A stretch of DNA of 64,000 nucleotides from Turritopsis dohrnii (Eukaryota > Cnidaria > Hydrozoa > Anthoathecata > Oceaniidae), in the NCBI GenBank assembly GCA_027922465.2, contig BQMF02000430.1, positions 124,001-188,000 of the forward strand. The letters are read 5' to 3'. Every line of letters starts with the position of its first letter. The stretch's first letter is position 1. A model generated the notes under the pieces. That model did no database searches and had not been told where the DNA came from. It saw only the letters and a program-made list of their open reading frames with translations. Below, piece after piece: positions 35,129-47,100 of this stretch. The translations under genes and the position numbers were made by a program.

Positions 35129-36665
35129 TAGCAAAAAAAATTTACATTTCATTGGTAAAAAGCTTTGAAACATTTCCTAACATTATCGGATCTCCCGTTC
35201 CTCAATTTTACAAAATATTTCTGGAAGTTGTGATTTCTCATTGCATAAATCAAGACTTCACTGATAAATCGGTAAGTGTTTTTTACTTTTTAAATATAAT
35301 TTTTAAATATGTAAATCTATATAATTTTGTTACTTGAGATTAAGTCAATTAGTTTGAGGACATGAGTAGTCAGTAGTGGAAGATTTATGCTTGATTTCTA
35401 AAGATTTCTGGCAATATTTCAAGTTTTGAGTTTTGTTGTTTAACTTTTAGCAATTTACTGACTTTCCTGTTTCATTCCGTGAGAGATTTTTTTGTTTCAA
35501 TTTGCTTTGTCGTTGGTTTAATGTAGTAGTAGAAGTGTAGTAATGTAATGAAGTGATTTGTGGTAGATGATGACTGTGATGTTTTTGCTTGTAGTTACTT
35601 CAGAATATTGACATCACATCCTTAACATCTATAACATCCAGTTGCGTGATGATGGGTTGTCGATCAAACTGTTACAACCGTTCGAAGATGCTATTCGACA
35701 ATTTCCTTCTGCAACTTGTTCAACACTGCTTACATATACAGTGTGTTTCAAAATGATTGCAACGGAAATTTTAAAGTTGTTTTTCTCAGTAAGTATATCG
35801 AATTTTGAAATAATTTTTACATCAATCGAAAGCCCTTTTTGAGATCTTTCGCCAAGTATATTTTTGTGAGAAATGAAAAAGTGGTTTTCGAGAAAACAAG
35901 GAAAATGTCTTGGAAAAATGTCATTAAATTTTTAATGGTCGATTAACACGTCGTTTAATTACATCGTGCTTATTGTTTCAGAGCTCTAAATCCATAGAAA
36001 TTTTATGTTTGCGCTGAGACCCCCAAATTGATATTTTAAAACATAAAAGTTAAACGTTTTTTGTGAACACACAGCTTAAATTGTTTATTGTTTTCCAATT
36101 GCTGTTATTGTTTCAAAAAATCTTTTCTTTTCATTCACATCTTAATCGACCATTAAAAATTTAATGACATTTTTCCAAGACATTTTCCTTGTTTTCTCGA
36201 AAACCACTTTTTCATTTCTCACAAAAATATACTTGCCGAAAGATCTCAAAAAGGGCTTTCGATTGATGTAAAAATTATTTCAAAATTCGATATACTTACT
36301 GAGAAAAACAACTTTAAAATTTCCGTTGCAATCATTTTGAAACACACTGTACAAAGATTTGGACGGAGGGAATGTCGTTTGCACCTCCTCTATCGGACTG
36401 GGAAGTATGTGAATTCAATTTCCAACAGAGCGATACTCAATCGAGTATGAAAACTTTCGTTTGTTTGCTGCGCACATGGTAGAGAAAGTTTGCACTCGAA
36501 TCGAAAGATAATAATTGTATTACATGGCTATTCTCACAATGAATATATATATGTAAAAAACATAATTATCATATATTTAAGACGTGGTGTATACACATTT
36601 ATTTATTTTATTATTTATTTTATTAAACGAATATTTATTTACAGGATAGTCACTTCAACAAATAA
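35129..36665 (+). pseudogene. Unrecognised gene fragment, coding exon split by a MITE
   Basis: Proposed exons: 35129-35271 (good GTAAGT donor), 35643-36404 (interrupted by the element 35737-36351) and 36645-36665 (DSHFNK then stop, overlapping AATAAA). Read without the element plus one TA, the middle exon gives one frame: RDDGLSIKLLQPFEDAIRQF, then TYTKIWTEGMSFAPPLSDWE. The phase 0 joins to both neighbours fit. I do not recognise the family. Upstream exons were not found. The insertion breaks the frame, so the copy is probably dead unless the element is polymorphic or spliced out. Confidence 0.4.
35737..36351. mobile_element. Long-armed MITE (615 bp, 210-bp inverted arms)
   Basis: Left arm 35737-35946 and right arm 36142-36351 are near-perfect complements, starting TACAGTGTGTTTCAAAATGA. 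The ends are TA, the mariner-type target. The 195-bp centre is noncoding. Confidence 0.92.
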
Positions 36666-36835
36666 ATGCTGTTATCAATATGAGTTATCCAAAGCAAAAA
36701 AACTAATAAATAAAAAAGCATATCGTTTGGTGAGAATTATTTTGTTCTCTATCTCCATTTTTTGAAAAAATGAGGCAGTCTTATCTTGTTGGTTTCTTAA
36801 AGATTCATTGAGGTTATAAAATTTAAAACTTAATA

Positions 36836-38157
36836 CACGTTTTTTTTATAAGCAACCAAGGTCTGACGTTAGTAGTAATATTGCTTAAAAAATTACCATT
36901 TTTTAGTAGTAATGTTGCTTAATTTGTTGCTAAGCATAAATCGATAATATTTTTTTTTTATTTTATTTTATTTTATTTGGTATTGTTTTACGTGGCTAGC
37001 CTCACTCAGTTGCTATTGCATCTGCTTTCCAGGAGGGGCCACGGCTTAGGTTGGAGGCTCCGAAGTATTTGACACTCTCGTGAGTGACATAAACCCAATC
37101 AAGGGCCTGTGCTCTTCTGGATGACCTCCTGCAACACCCGATGTATCATCTACCCAATTTCCCTCACATGGCATGGGTCGACCCGGCGCTACATATATGT
37201 CCCATTTTGAAAACCTTTTTGTACATTTTAGTTGTTTAATTAAAGTAAGTAAGTAAGTACAAAGATCTAGGACATTCTAATAATTACATAGAGTCCTAGA
37301 ACCTGGTCCTACAACCTTGTGTAACAACAGTGGAACAAGTTTTAGAAATGTGCTGTTTATGCTAGCTTTTCTTCATTTCAAAATTATATGTTGCTAACTT
37401 ATCTAAGATTCTGTACGGAAGCCCATAGGGGACATGGACAATTCTACTCCTGTTACTTTCGTAACTGAAATCATCCAACGCATTTCGAATAATTTCACTT
37501 CACTTATGTTTCTAAGTGAAGCCATCCAACTGCATTCTTTGTTGGACGACTTGTGTTTGTTGAAGTGAAGTCGTCCAACGCAATATTGAAACTGTTGGAC
37601 GACTTCTGCGAACGCCAAATTCTCCTGCGGGACAATTTCATGGATATTCTGCGAAATATCGGCATTATTGCACGTTACATGACTAATATAATGGCAGCTC
37701 TTAGGAGTAAGTGGTAAACAATTGTTACCAATAAACAATGGTAGTATACAGGTATCTCGCCACTTCTTACTATTAACTTGTTAGTCGCTGTACATTTATG
37801 AGGAAAGAAACAAACCGTATGAACAACTTTCTTACCTACGTATTCGAGCCTGGCATTGGTTTCGCCATCATTACACTCATTCTAGTACCAGAGTATTTTG
37901 CAGAACATTTATTAATTATCCCGCAGGTAGAACATTTTGAACACAAGTCGTCCAACAGTTTCAATATTGCGTTGGACGACTTCACTTCAACAAACACAAG
38001 TCGTCCAACAAAGAATGCAGTTGGATGGCTTCAGTTACGAAAGTAACAGGAGTAGAATTGTCTATGGGCTTCCGTAATTCTGGTAGTATTGTTGCTTAAG
38101 TTTTTGAGAAAATTTACTAGTGTTGCTTATAAACGTGTTGCTTATAAAAAAAACGTG
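36836..38157. mobile_element. Composite inverted-repeat element, 1.3 kb
   Basis: Perfect 21-bp ends (CACGTTTTTTTTATAAGCAA...; 36836-36856 and 38137-38157), followed by TAGTANTRTTGCTTAA subrepeats on each side (36875-36935 and 38088-38115). Inside is a second, longer inverted repeat from about 37415 to 38074 (ACGGAAGCCCATA; ACTCCTGTTACTTTCGTAAC; GTCGTCCAAC). Between outer and inner left arms lies a retroposon (36955-37260). No transposase recognised. Confidence 0.75.
36955..37260 (+). mobile_element. Retroposon inserted in the inverted-repeat element
   Basis: It begins after a TTTTA-repeat run and includes GCCTCACTCAGTTGCTATTG, GGCTTAGGTTGGAGGC and GCATGGGTCGACCCGGCG. It ends in AAGTAAGTAAGTAAGTAC. 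Its first 100 bp match 4060-4170. It could be a SINE body or a LINE 3' end. No A/B boxes found. Confidence 0.55.
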
Positions 38158-39551
38158 GATAAATAAACATAAAGATAAATAAACATATTTACAATATGAT
38201 ATCCTGCACAGGAAGTTACCGTCACATTGGGTGTGCAACAAACCGTTTACAGTCGAACATGCCTTATCATGTCATATAGGCAGCTCGATAGTACACCGAA
38301 CGATATAAAACATTTTATATATAAACCTCTTTCGTATCACGTGGAGTTTTTCACCATTGACTGGAAGAATAATCTGGATAAAGGGACAAATGGCTTTTGT
38401 TTAACTCAACGGCCAAGATGTACCTGAAATCCGACTTGTCATTAGTTCATGGATCGAAGGAGCAAGAAAAGAAGGATTCCTACAGTAGAAGAATAATATT
38501 TGCAGAGGTTCATTCACAACTCACCTAACAATTGGGTTGGTGAATATCTAACTACTGAAATGGCTTCTAGTTACAATAGAAATAGTGTTTGTGCGATGGG
38601 TATGAATCTCAGAATGAACCTTCTCAGTGCACATCAAACACTTGTTCTAAAAAAAATTACCGAAGTTCTATTCAAAAGAACTTTTTTGATACTGTTCTCA
38701 TATATTTTTCATTCTAAACGGCTTCATACACATATTGCGCCATCGCGTAGAAGCTTGATAAAAATGAAAAGCGGAACATGTTATACATCAATAAGTAACT
38801 AAATCTACACTCCAGCTTTTGTGCTTTTGTATTTGTCGATTCGAGACATAAAACTTACAAAATAACAGGCATGTTTGCGATAATATTTTTGTTTGTTTTT
38901 ATTTACAAAAAATATTGTTTCCATATCATCACGTGGGAGAAAAGAATAAAAAGATTTTTGCTATTTTTAGGTTTGCAAGCGCCATCACAAAAACCTGTCA
39001 GTTTAAAAACAATAGTTGTGAAGAACGCAGTAAGGATGGAAATTGGAGCTTATCATCACGAAAATAATTGAAACCTGTCAACAATGTTTGTTTGTAAATA
39101 AAAAAAACTACTTGCTTAAGGCAAAAAGAGAATTGTGATAAAAATCACACATGTTTTTAATGTCTTGTAAAATAATGCTTTCAAGTGTCCAAAGTTTTCT
39201 GTTGGTAGAGACATAAGTTATCCTAGCGTAGAAAGTAGTCTTGCAGATTAACTGCTATACGAGTCCAAGGTATACGGAGCTATACGAAGGTATTTGCTAA
39301 AATTAAAAGTAATTAGGCGTTGAATGAAGTAATTAAAACCTAATTGAATGGGATCTATACAAAACAAGTTGTTAGTGGTTCTGATATTGTTTGCAATAAC
39401 GAACATATGAGTAAGTTGATTAGAAAATGTTAGTTAATTCTGAAAACTAGAGAAACATTATTTTTAATTCGTTACGTTTTTGCGTGTTCGTACGACTTAA
39501 TGCTTTTGTCATTGCGTGTTTATACAACTTAATGCTTTTGATTTGGAAGAA
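38158..39551. other. Upstream region of the fucosyltransferase gene
   Basis: Open frames at 38227-38427 and 38500-38802 lack family resemblance, splice support and mutual continuity. The fucosyltransferase promoter and any untranslated exon should lie here. Confidence 0.4.
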
Positions 39552-41486
39552 ATGAGATTTCGTTTAAGACGAACAGTAATTTTCGCTATATGTTCGCTGA
39601 TCTTCGGTTCGTTTTTATTTACGAATATCAAATTCCAAATTCGTGATGTTCAGCAGGAAATCATAAAAGACGAAAATGAAGTATTAGAAGATACCATTTT
39701 GATACAGAAAATTAAATTATGGAAACAACAACATGAAGGAGGTCTGGTGGAGATCAGAGAACAAAACATAGCAGAGGAGAAGAGTTCAAGAGATCAGCAT
39801 TCAAGTCAAGAAAATAACCTGAAAGATGATGTAAAGGAAAATGTAGAAAAATCCAAAATGGAGGAAATAGAGACAAGTAAAAGATATAAAGCTTCAGAAA
39901 CTATCATTGAGCCGAAAGTGAAAGCTGAACAACAGACTACCATAACTATACAAAAATCGTTAATACAAGATCAAATGTTTATGTTGCATGAGAGAATACG
40001 GAATGAAATTTCAGAGGAACAAATTATAGAATTTTATAATAGAGAGAGGATTTCAGAAAGCCGATTCGGAAAACCGTTAGACATCGAAAAAGACCGGCAT
40101 TTGCTTAGCACACTGTTCCCAAGTCAGCGTGGTGAACTGAACGACAGAGTAACGGACCAAATTCGTTTGAAACTCAATATAAAAGAAAATAAAACGATCC
40201 TTATTTGGTACGGTGATAGTTCTCACAATCAACATAAACTCTTTCAGGATGACTGCAACATAAAAGCTTGTCGTGTTACTCATGACAAAGCGAAAGTACA
40301 CGAAGCAGACACTGTCTTCTACATGGGTACAACAAGTCTACGCAAACGTCCCCCCAACGCTAAACCCAACCAGGTTTGGGTGGCATTTCAAATTGAGGCC
40401 TCTAAGAATTATCCGACCATCACTAGAGGCCTAGTATTGAATTGGACCGCAACTTATCGCAGAGACAGTGTTTTGAATACTCCTTATGAACGATTTACAC
40501 CTCTTTTAAACGTCACGGATCTGCCAAGCAAACCTTTGAAAAATTATGCGTTTGGAAAAACGAAACTTGCGGCCTGGTTTGTTTCAAATTGTGGAAGTCA
40601 AAATGGTAGAAGCAGCTATGTGAAGGAGTTACAGAGACACATTCAGGTGGATATTTATGGAGGTTGTGGGCCTTTCAAATGTGTTCGGACATCAAAAGAC
40701 TGTTTTAAAAGACTGAAAAATGAATATAAATTTTACATTGCGTTTGAAAATTCAAATTGCAAAGACTACGTGACCGAAAAATTATTTTGGAATGGTTACT
40801 TGTAAGTATCATGTTATTATTACTAGTTTTGTACTGTAAACTTTGTTTTGTTTGTGTGGGTTATCGAGATTATTTTTGCGTATTCTTGCCTCCTTCCTTC
40901 AGATTAACATAAGATCCAAAATTTTGTGGTTGGTAATAAGTACGCTTAGTCTCACTAAAAATATATAAGTATTAATTTTTTTTCTTCTGCAAGAAATTTT
41001 TACGTAAAGTGAGAGAGCTCAATATGGCTTATTGCTAGTTGTCATATTTCTATAGCTTTTCTCAATACATAATTACGAATTTTTTTTAGAAACGACATTG
41101 TCCCCATCGTGATGGGCGCTCATCCAGACGATTATCGACATAACGCTCCACCCAGAAGCTATATCCACGTGGACAGCTTTCAGTCGCCCAAAGAACTGGC
41201 AGAATACTTGAAATATTTAGATAAACATGATGATCTTTATAATTCGTATTTCTTATGGAAAGGTACAGGAGAGTTTATCAACACAAAATTTATGTGTCGC
41301 CTGTGCGCCATGACACATTTAGCTCCGCATTTCCCAATGTGGTACAAAGACGCCAACAAATGGTGGATGAATGGAGATATTTGTACACCGCTTGACCGGA
41401 CACGAGGGTATTGTACATGGAAAGGTCGGAATGAAAGCTTAGCAACAAGTAATGAACAAATAGTACATGGTTTCCAAAGGACGTGA
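39552..41486 (+). CDS. Alpha-1,3-fucosyltransferase, GT10 family, type II membrane protein
   Basis: Two exons, 39552-40801 and 41090-41486, total 548 residues. Domains: a short cytosolic tail (MRFRLRR), one membrane anchor (TVIFAICSLIFGSFLF, residues about 8-24), a long charged stem of about 180 residues rich in E, K and Q that is likely partly coiled coil, then the catalytic domain. GT10 marks: LNWTATYRRDSVLNTPYERF, KLAAWFVSNCGS, YIAFENSNCKDYVTEKLFWN and, across the splice, NDIVPIVMGAHPDDY. These bind GDP-fucose, and the enzyme adds fucose in alpha-1,3 linkage to N-acetylglucosamine in the Golgi. Start: the first in-frame ATG at 39552; the frame upstream has no ATG. The stem is longer than in vertebrate FUT4-7. 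The exact acceptor cannot be told from sequence. Confidence 0.93.
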
Positions 41487-41563
41487 ATAATCCTGTGTTT
41501 AGAAATCCTCTGAGATCGTATCGTTGCACCAGGGTTGATTTCGGAACATAACGTAGAAGAAAA

Positions 41564-41569
41564 AATAAA
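41564..41569 (+). promoter_or_regulatory. Poly-A signal AATAAA of the fucosyltransferase gene
   Basis: Canonical AATAAA about 80 bp after the stop codon at 41486. Confidence 0.6.
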
Positions 41570-42392
41570 TTTCGTGTCTGTCTTCTTAATGTCTTTCAGT
41601 TGTGATAAAACACAGGAAAAAATATACGAAAAAAATCACGTTTGCCTTCAGGAATTGTAACTAAAATGTCTTTTATTCGCGTATTTGGGGTTATAAAACG
41701 GTAGTTAGTGGTCCGCAGCGACAGGTTCAGAAGGTTAATGCATAACAATATCAAAAAATGAAATCCGCTTTGTTTGAGCGAAAACACGAGAAGTTAAGGG
41801 AAGTTGACTCCCTGTAAAAAATCAAAATTGTCCTTGATACCAGTTTAAAAAAATGAAGACCCTTGCGATTCGTTAATAACAAACCGTATGAGGGATTTGT
41901 TCCAATAACCAGGAAAATCCGATAATAAAGAGTTTCCGACAGCATCAGTAACAGCATGAATAATGCGATACAGAAAATCTGTTAGCACTGAACCTGAAGA
42001 TTCCATCCATGTTGGAAAAATAAAATTCATTCATAACTCAACGAAAATTAAAATTCGACAGTTCAACTTTTTCTTTATCAATTCGGAAATTTAAAAAATC
42101 AAATAGCTTTCTTTTCCCCAAAAAATGACCCCGTCTATTCGAGACATATCAATATAAAAGTCATGTTTCTGGTAAGACTTTCTTATTACGTGGCTAGCAG
42201 TAATAATAACAATAATAAATAACAACTAAAAATTTTGGACACGTAAAAGAATACAAACTGATTGGAGACGTAATGCCGTTCACTTAAAATGATTATTTTC
42301 GTAAAAGGCGACATACGACGGACATACGACGCCAACACTTGTATTCATCGTGACTTTTATTTTCAACATGGCCTGCAATTTTTTAAAATGCT
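41570..42392. other. Convergent gap between fucosyltransferase and HM13
   Basis: No gene. The two neighbouring genes end toward each other here. The frames in this gap show no family resemblance. Confidence 0.5.
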
Positions 42393-45300
42393 TCAATCTG
42401 ATTTCTTGTCGGAACTCTCTGATGTAACAGCTTCACCATTTTTCTTTGTATCGCTGTTTATCAACATATCTTCTGGGTGATCTTCATATCTGTTTTACAC
42501 ATAAAAATTGTGGTAAGATAAGAGTGAAAGATTTTTTTTCAATTAGAAACCGTTTTCAATACAACTTACTTGAACAGTTCGGAAATTTCGCCTTTTACGA
42601 GGGCTGTGAGTAAAGCACTTCCAACACAAGCTGGCACAAGATACAGGAGAGCAGGTTGTGCTGATTTAAAAACATGCAGCACTAATATTGTGGTGGACAG
42701 CCCAAGGAAGTATGCTATATAACTAGCGTAGAAATACGCACGACTGCCTTTACCTTTACTGAAACAGAAAAGACAATATGAAAATTATATTATCATCAAT
42801 GTTAGAAAATTGCTCCTTTTCTTATAAATTTCACATACCTGCAGTCAAAGCGCAGCAACAAAGCAATGAATATTCCTACAAAAAAATTTAAATTTTCACC
42901 AAATAAATGTAACAAAGTCAAAGTTCCAAATGATGACAGATCAGAAAAGCATACCTGGAATTACAATATCACCTAATCCAAGCATGGCAAAATTCTTCCC
43001 CCATAATCCATGCTCCAGGAAATCCATGGGAAAAATCACTAAAATGTGATGTTAAATATACATCAGAAACAACAACGACACACAAGTTCAAACCAATTAA
43101 CGATAGTGCTTACATTTTATCGGAGCCTCGAATGATGTGGCAACTGTTACCATGACATCAGTACCAAATACCTACCAAAGCAAAGCGCACAAGAGGTTGC
43201 AATAATTTCAACATATAAGTTCTATTTCCACTATTTCCACTCGGTGTGATACATTACACATCAGTTAATAAAACCAATATCAAAACATACCCAGAATATA
43301 TCATACACAAATAATCCTCCGAGTAAAATACAACCAATCGGAAAACTAAAATAAAGACATAACATATCAGTGCATACCAGGTAGACTTTACATATAACAT
43401 TCTGATCAATAAACAAACCTGTTCAAATGCAGAAGTTCTACACCCGTAAGGGAAAATGCCAAACCAAAAATATTGTTTGCAATCCAGTGTTTCTTCATAA
43501 GATACCACAATCCAAAGACAAATGACAAAGCAAGGCAAACCAAATCAATTCGATCAAACTTGTAGTTAATATAATTCTCTGTGTTTTCATCCTTTTCTTC
43601 ATCCAACGTAATATGATATTTAGCATTAGGAAAACTTGGTGGGATGAGTACTGATACAAGTGGACGAAGTAAGTTTGTTACGCACAAAACACCAATAACA
43701 AAAAAATACAGAGCCAATAACAAGTTGATGTATTCTTTGCTGAAAATCTATTAAATAAAGGAAGAAGTAGTCATAAATAAAGAATACCAGTATATAAAGC
43801 TTAAAATCTTATAAGCTTATAATCTTTGAATATCGAATATCGAATATTATTTCCATTAAAATAATCGACCTGGAAAATAATTGTAAATTAAATTCACATA
43901 GATGTTCATTATCTGGCACATTCCATTTTCTCAGTGATATCTGTCAAATAGGTTTACCTTGAAAAATATGTAAAGTCCAAACAGGGCGCAACTTGCAATG
44001 ATAGGAAACATGGCAGCATCCTTTTTGCTCATTGATTCAATCTTTTCACCTGATTCCTGAAAATGGAATTTCAATTGAAGGCAATGAATATTGTGGTTGA
44101 CTCATAGCCCCAAGTATAGATTATAAAAAACTGAATTATATTTTTTATTATATCTTCCTATTAGAAATTTTGCTAATTAAGTTGCAATAACATATGTTTA
44201 CAAAATGTAAAATTGAAATGTGAATGTTTAATATCATTTGCTTATTAGTGGGAAAACTGATAACAGGGGAATGGGGAAATATGTCATAGAAATCTCCATT
44301 ACCACATCAGACAACAATTTTACTGATTTAATACTTCAATTGCACCTTTTTGGATTGTTTTGAGAATTTACTTACTTACTTACTGCTATGACATAATCTA
44401 TGCTCCTCACCTTTTTTGATCTGTGTATAAAATACTTTTTTCAGTTTTATTAAAACTAACTCAGAATTTAGTAAAATAACAAAACTGTTTATACATGAAA
44501 AAAGAAAATTATTCTATTTTATTATCAGTCCACAAAATTTTTTCAAACAATTATACCTTATTGTAAGAAATTTTCATCATGGGGAGAAACTTTCACACTT
44601 TTTCTGGAAAAAGAGCGAACATTTCACAGTTTTTGCCCTCAGCCACAAAATAAGTTCCCACAAATTTTAAACAACAATCATCAGAAAATCATGTTGTACA
44701 ATCCCCATCATTTCAATTAATATAAAAGATTTCTTTGTCATACATTAGAATAAGCGAGAGGACCTTCAGAAGAAATTAATCACGACTATAAAAACAATAT
44801 TTTTTTATCAAGGATAGAATACTCTACATGACAAAAAAGTGAGAGCATACATCTACGAAATTTTATCCCTATAAAAACCCGAAATAGATTGATTTGTGAA
44901 AATGAATCCTGTGAAATAAAAAAAGTTATTGTGTTAAAATAAGAATTCTTCAAGACATGAAATTCTGCATCAGAATCATGAATAATATCAGGGGGTATAA
45001 ACGTGAAATAGCACTCCAAAGTTAGAACATGCTTTTGTCAGACCATTATTCATTTTCTGTTTGACAATGTCTGGTGGATGTGCACTAATTTCAGGTCTGA
45101 TATACTATATACCTTACTTTTAGTTTAAAAGCAATATTATCTATCTTAACCTAGAATCTAAGGCCGGCATCGGAAATATGCTTGGTTCGGGTCAGCCGCC
45201 CGCCCCTAACTCCGATTACGAAAACCCGGCGTTTTGGAGGGCGGTGGGGCGGGAAGTTCGGCAAATTATTACATTTGCAAAAATCTTGGACATGTAGTGT

Positions 45301-45559
45301 CCTGCATTTACTGTCCTGCTGTGAACCGCTAATCATCGCAAAATAACTTATCTGAACTATCAAAAAGGAGAAATTAGTAATCTCTTCGGGTGAATTCGAT
45401 TTCGGGAGTGTCAAGATTTTTAACCTGATAAAATCGAAACTTTCATGCCCGCCCGCCTCTCTTGTTAGTTATATCCCGAAATGACCCGAACCAAACATAT
45501 TTCCGATGTCGGCCTAAGCATAAATTACAGCTCAGTTAAATATCTAATTGTATATAAAC

Positions 45560-45592
<33 letters not shown>

Positions 45593-45892
45593 TACAGGAG
45601 GGCATAAAACAAAGAAACAAAACAGTGAGTGAAGAGCAAATTTTAAAGCGAAATATTAACGAATATATACATAGCTATATATGAACATAATGTATACCTT
45701 TTGTTTGTTATTAAATATCACAGATTTAAAGGAACCAAACCAAATTGGGACCAAAGCCATCACCATTAAACTTGTATATGCCAAGAGGAGTCCTTCAGGA
45801 GTTGCAGCAGCTCGTCCACTAAGTGTTGCATTTTGTCCAGTTTCATTCAAAGTCGAAGTTATTACAGATTCACTAGCATTTGACTCAGCCAT
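42393..45892 (-). CDS. HM13: Signal peptide peptidase (intramembrane aspartyl protease), complete
   Basis: Nine exons: 45698-45892, 43958-44056, 43419-43747, 43291-43345, 43114-43171, 42955-43038, 42839-42875, 42570-42758 and 42393-42489. Phases all join, giving 380 residues (human HM13 377). It cleaves signal peptides left in the ER membrane. Catalytic motifs are intact: FVYDIFW (YD), MLGLGDIVIPG (GxGD) and QPALLYLVP (PAL). Other family blocks: ATPEGLLLAYTSLMVMALVP at the first membrane helix, SKKDAAMFPIIASC, KHWIANNIFGLAFSLTGVEL. The luminal N terminus has N-glycosylation sequons (SNAS, LNET). It ends in KKSD, not the KKxx retrieval tail of the human form. Start at MAESNAS; an in-frame ATG 26 codons upstream is possible but unlike the family. 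Confidence 0.96.
45158..45518. mobile_element. MITE, 361 bp, in HM13 intron 1... see evidence
   Basis: CTAAGGCCGGCATCGGAAAT at 45158 and its imperfect complement ending at 45518 form about 37-bp inverted ends containing TTGGTTCGGGTCA. The interior is GC-rich with CCCGCCC motifs. It lies in the first intron of HM13, between exon 1 (45698) and exon 2 (44056). Confidence 0.8.
45560..45593. repeat. AAT microsatellite
   Basis: About eleven ATA/AAT units in HM13 intron 1. Confidence 0.9.
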
Positions 45893-47100
45893 TTTTGATT
45901 TACTCGTGTTATCGTTGGCCTTCCAAAAAAACAGCTGTAAATAGATACTAAATGTAGCTGGCTTCCACACTGGAATTATGCTTTATAGTCTTTTGGATCA
46001 ATTTGAAAGTTGTGGTATTAATTCCGGTTACGTGTATCTTAAACACGGAAGACATTTCAACAAAATATTGTAAAGACACGAGATACTTATTAACCAATCA
46101 AAACATAGTATGCAATTTCAGTTTTCCGGACTTGATAGAAAACATCATTAGTTGTTGTTGTTTCAAAATGGCGCCAGTTGCTCAGGTTAGAAAATAATTT
46201 TTTCAAATATTTTCATTATGAAAATTGATTAGATAATGCGAGTGCATAAATTCGCGATGGGTTGAAGAAGATATCTAAATTCAGGGTCGTTTTATGGGCT
46301 TAAAAGCTAGAGAGTTTGTAAAATCTTTTTACAGGATTTCTTATAACACAGGATAGGATATGAGGAGCTGTTGTGATATGATCGTTTATTATGAAAATAA
46401 AAAAACTAACCGTCAATGTGCCAAATTACGACAGTCTTCCTTATTACGGACACCAAATGTAAACAAAGATTCTCGTTGCAAAATATACATTCACTCTTAC
46501 CAGGGATAACTGAATAAAATGACAGAGCAAAGAGCAAATTACCAGCAACACATGAGAAGAAATGGACGGTGAATCATGAATCATAATGGCCTATTAATTT
46601 CAATACTCATTAAGATGTGTCCTCCCCCACTGTGATTGACATATAAAAATGTTTTTATTTGTTTATGATAATTAACTTTAAGCATGCTATGAATCCATTT
46701 TTTCATTCAGTTCTCAACTAATCTTTATCGTCAAAGCCCTCTGTTCTGTACGATGACATATTTCATGACGGAGGTGACCATTATTATTTTTCATTCATAA
46801 ACATGGTTACCATTGTACATGGAGCTCACAAAAATATGCATGGCTCTGAAGAGTCCATTTTAGAAGAAACTATTTTAAAAGAAATATTTGAAGTTTAGAA
46901 AAATAAATTCTAACTGTTTAAATTATGTATACCAGTTTGCAAATATATAATAAAACAAGACACCAAACCTTTAAAATTAGGTAAAACCTTTTTGATATAT
47001 TATCATGTTCAGTGCTAAAAATATAGAGCGTTCCGGCGTGCGGCAATAAGGTTACGTCATGTAAACAATTCGCCATTATGGTAGGAAATCAATCGTCGAA
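45893..47100. other. HM13 upstream region and left flank of ISL2EU-like copy A
   Basis: The HM13 promoter should lie at 45893-46160. An ATG on the plus strand at 46168 (MAPVAQ then GTTAGA) could be a divergent first exon, but no second exon was found. The left end of transposon copy A is probably between 46990 and 47090, and I could not define it. Confidence 0.4.

Noticed and set aside
37798..38046. 82-codon plus-strand frame
   Set aside because: Lies across the inner arm of a fold-back element; a palindrome gives open frames on both strands.
46168..46190. First exon MAPVAQ divergent from HM13
   Set aside because: Six codons and a weak donor; no continuation found.
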